The notes beneath the pieces are model-generated. The model saw only the letters and a list, made by a program, of their open reading frames with translations. It was not told the DNA's origin and made no database searches. Positions 62,970 to 64,000 of a stretch of 64,000 nt of DNA are shown piece after piece (positions within the stretch are counted from its first letter, which is position 1; each line of letters starts with the position of its first letter). Origin of the DNA: Streptomyces sp. TN58 (GTDB lineage Bacteria; Actinomycetota; Actinomycetes; Streptomycetales; Streptomycetaceae); the NCBI RefSeq assembly GCF_001941845.1, contig NZ_CP018870.1:1488001-1552000 (forward strand). The letters are read 5' to 3'. The position numbers and the translations under genes are program-made.

Positions 62970-63671
62970 TCAGTTCAGGGGGACGATGAGCGAGCGCAGG
63001 AACTCCAGGTCGACGTCCTCCAGCGAGCTGACGACCGTACGCCCGGGGGCCGGTGCGATCACCCCGACCGACGGGACGGCCACGACCCGGCAGCCGGCCG
63101 CTTCGGCGGCCGCCACTCCGGTGTTGGTGTCCTCGATGACCGCGCACCGCGAGGGGTGGGCGCCGAGGGTCTGCGCCGCGAGCAGGTAGGGGTCGGGGTG
63201 CGGCTTGGTCCGGGCGACCTCGTCGCCGGCGACCGTCATCGTGAAGCGGTCGCGGCCGAGGGTGAGCAGCACCCGGTCGATGACGCGGCGGTGGGAGGCG
63301 GAGACCAGGGCGGTGGGCACGTTGTGCCGGGCCAGCTCGGTCAGCAGCCGTTCGGCGCCGGGCATGAGGGGGACGCGGTCGGCGATGCGGGCCTCGAAGC
63401 GCTCGTTGAGCAGGACGCTCAGCTCTGCGATGCCGATGGCGGCGCCGGTGGCCTCGATCAGGAAGCCCGCGCTGCGGGTCATGGGGCCGCCGACGACCAC
63501 GTCGCGCCAGGCGTCCTCCAGGCGGTGGCCGAGCTCGCGGAAGACCTCGGCCTCGATCTCCCACCAGAAGCCCTCGGTGTCCACGAGGGTGCCGTCCATG
63601 TCGAGCAGCACCGCCTGCAGTGCCGAGCCGTCGGCCGTGCGGGTGACGGGGGCGGGAACGGTGCTCGTCAT
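62970..63671 (-). CDS. HAD-superfamily phosphatase (beta-phosphoglucomutase-like)
   Basis: The 233-residue protein has HAD motif I L-L-D-M-D-G-T-L-V-D-T-E, motif II S-A-S, motif III K-P-x-P-D-P-Y-L and motif IV E-D-T-N-T-G-V-A-A. A helical cap lies after motif I. Such enzymes dephosphorylate small metabolites (phosphosugars, phosphoglycolate and others); the substrate is not evident. It is next to metH on the same strand and separated from it by a terminator. Confidence 0.92.
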   Translation of the reverse strand: MTSTVPAPVTRTADGSALQAVLLDMDGTLVDTEGFWWEIEAEVFRELGHRLEDAWRDVVVGGPMTRSAGFLIEATGAAIGIAELSVLLNERFEARIADRVPLMPGAERLLTELARHNVPTALVSASHRRVIDRVLLTLGRDRFTMTVAGDEVARTKPHPDPYLLAAQTLGAHPSRCAVIEDTNTGVAAAEAAGCRVVAVPSVGVIAPAPGRTVVSSLEDVDLEFLRSLIVPLN

Positions 63672-63697
63672 GCGCGTGCCTCTCTGAGGGGACGAGA

Positions 63698-63750
63698 AGG
63701 CCGGTCACCTCTTCCCGCGGGGCATCCCCCGGGGAACAGGCGACCGGCCT
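63698..63750 (-). terminator. metH: metH terminator
   Basis: AGGCCGGTC and GACCGGCCT close a 53-base hairpin, with CCT/AGG and TTCCC/GGGAA pairs further in. It lies 33 bases downstream of the metH stop codon on the minus strand. Confidence 0.7.
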
Positions 63751-63782
63751 GTATGGGACCGACAAGTGTACGTCGGCGGAGC

Positions 63783-64000
63783 TCAGCGTGCGTTGAAATA
63801 CTTCGCTTCGGGGTGGTGGATCACGATGGCGTCGGTCGACTGCTCGGGGTGGAGCTGGAACTCCTCGGAGAGGTGGACGCCGATCCGCTCCGGCTGGAGG
63901 AGGTCGGCGATCTTCGCGCGGTCCTCCAGGTCGGGGCAGGCGCCGTAGCCGAGGGAGAAGCGGGCGCCGCGGTACTTGAGGTCGAACATGTCCTCGACCC
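63783..64000 (-). CDS. metH: Cobalamin-dependent methionine synthase, C-terminal end
   Basis: The last 72 residues of the gene lie here and it continues beyond the right edge. The sequence G-A-R-F-S-L-G-Y-G-A-C-P-D-L-E-D-R-A-K-I, then E-R-I-G-V-H-L-S-E-E-F-Q-L-H-P-E-Q-S-T-D-A-I-V-I-H-H-P-E-A-K-Y-F, is the MetH AdoMet-activation domain. The enzyme methylates homocysteine using methylcobalamin. The stop codon is at 63783; a strong hairpin follows. Confidence 0.93.
   Translation of the reverse strand, partial: VEDMFDLKYRGARFSLGYGACPDLEDRAKIADLLQPERIGVHLSEEFQLHPEQSTDAIVIHHPEAKYFNAR

Overview
This is a stretch of chromosome from a high-GC Streptomyces (or a very close relative). The base composition, the GTG and TTG starts, and several conserved gene sets all fit: pheST, infC-rpmI-rplT, tatAC with pafBC, and the Pup-proteasome island (arc, dop, pup, prcB, prcA, pafA). 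The contents are almost all core chromosome. I see no rRNA or tRNA gene, CRISPR array, prophage or recognisable transposase.

Layout. 1-11 kb: the end of a 3-hydroxyacyl-CoA dehydrogenase, a NUDIX hydrolase, a TPR regulator, pheST, a soluble PAS histidine kinase, a SpoU-type RNA methyltransferase and the rplT-rpmI-infC translation operon, which has a long structured leader. 11-16 kb: a DUF1844 protein, an SseB-like protein, a membrane-anchored mycosin-type protease with a partner protein, and a PLP-dependent aldolase or racemase-like enzyme. 16-23 kb: a gamma-glutamylation catabolic module on two strands, with a glutamine-synthetase-like ligase, aldehyde dehydrogenase, SDR, GntR/FadR regulator, ethanolamine-type permease and C26 gamma-glutamyl hydrolase. 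The regulator and permease share an identical split motif upstream. 23-33 kb: accessory-style genes (LysR/TDT transporter pair, metal-receptor protein, XRE-cupin regulator, stand-alone 5'-3' exonuclease, siderophore-interacting protein behind an iron box, serine hydrolase, pseudouridine synthase), broken up by GC-rich intergenic repeats.

33-57 kb: a conserved core block with a HelY-like helicase, lipid kinase, tatC, tatA, the WYL pair pafC and pafB, two FKBP isomerases and pafA. A MFS/LacI divergent pair follows, then prcA, prcB, an HNH (endonuclease VII-like) gene that overlaps prcB, pup, dop and arc. After these come a ferredoxin, the tRNA methyltransferase TrmI, a site-2-protease-like M50 protein and a RecB-type Fe-S nuclease. 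57-64 kb: an orphan NarL-type response regulator, three copies of a roughly 125-bp palindromic repeat around a small cysteine-rich protein gene, two tandem peptide-binding lipoproteins without their permease, a HAD phosphatase and the end of metH.

The points most worth following up are the shared AAGGTA-N8-AACCATTGC elements, the AUC start and attenuator-like leader of infC, the low-GC HNH gene inside the proteasome operon, and the repeat families at 14.4, 26 and 58 kb. All positions and motifs were read by eye. Functions rest on recognised family motifs, and no database search was run.
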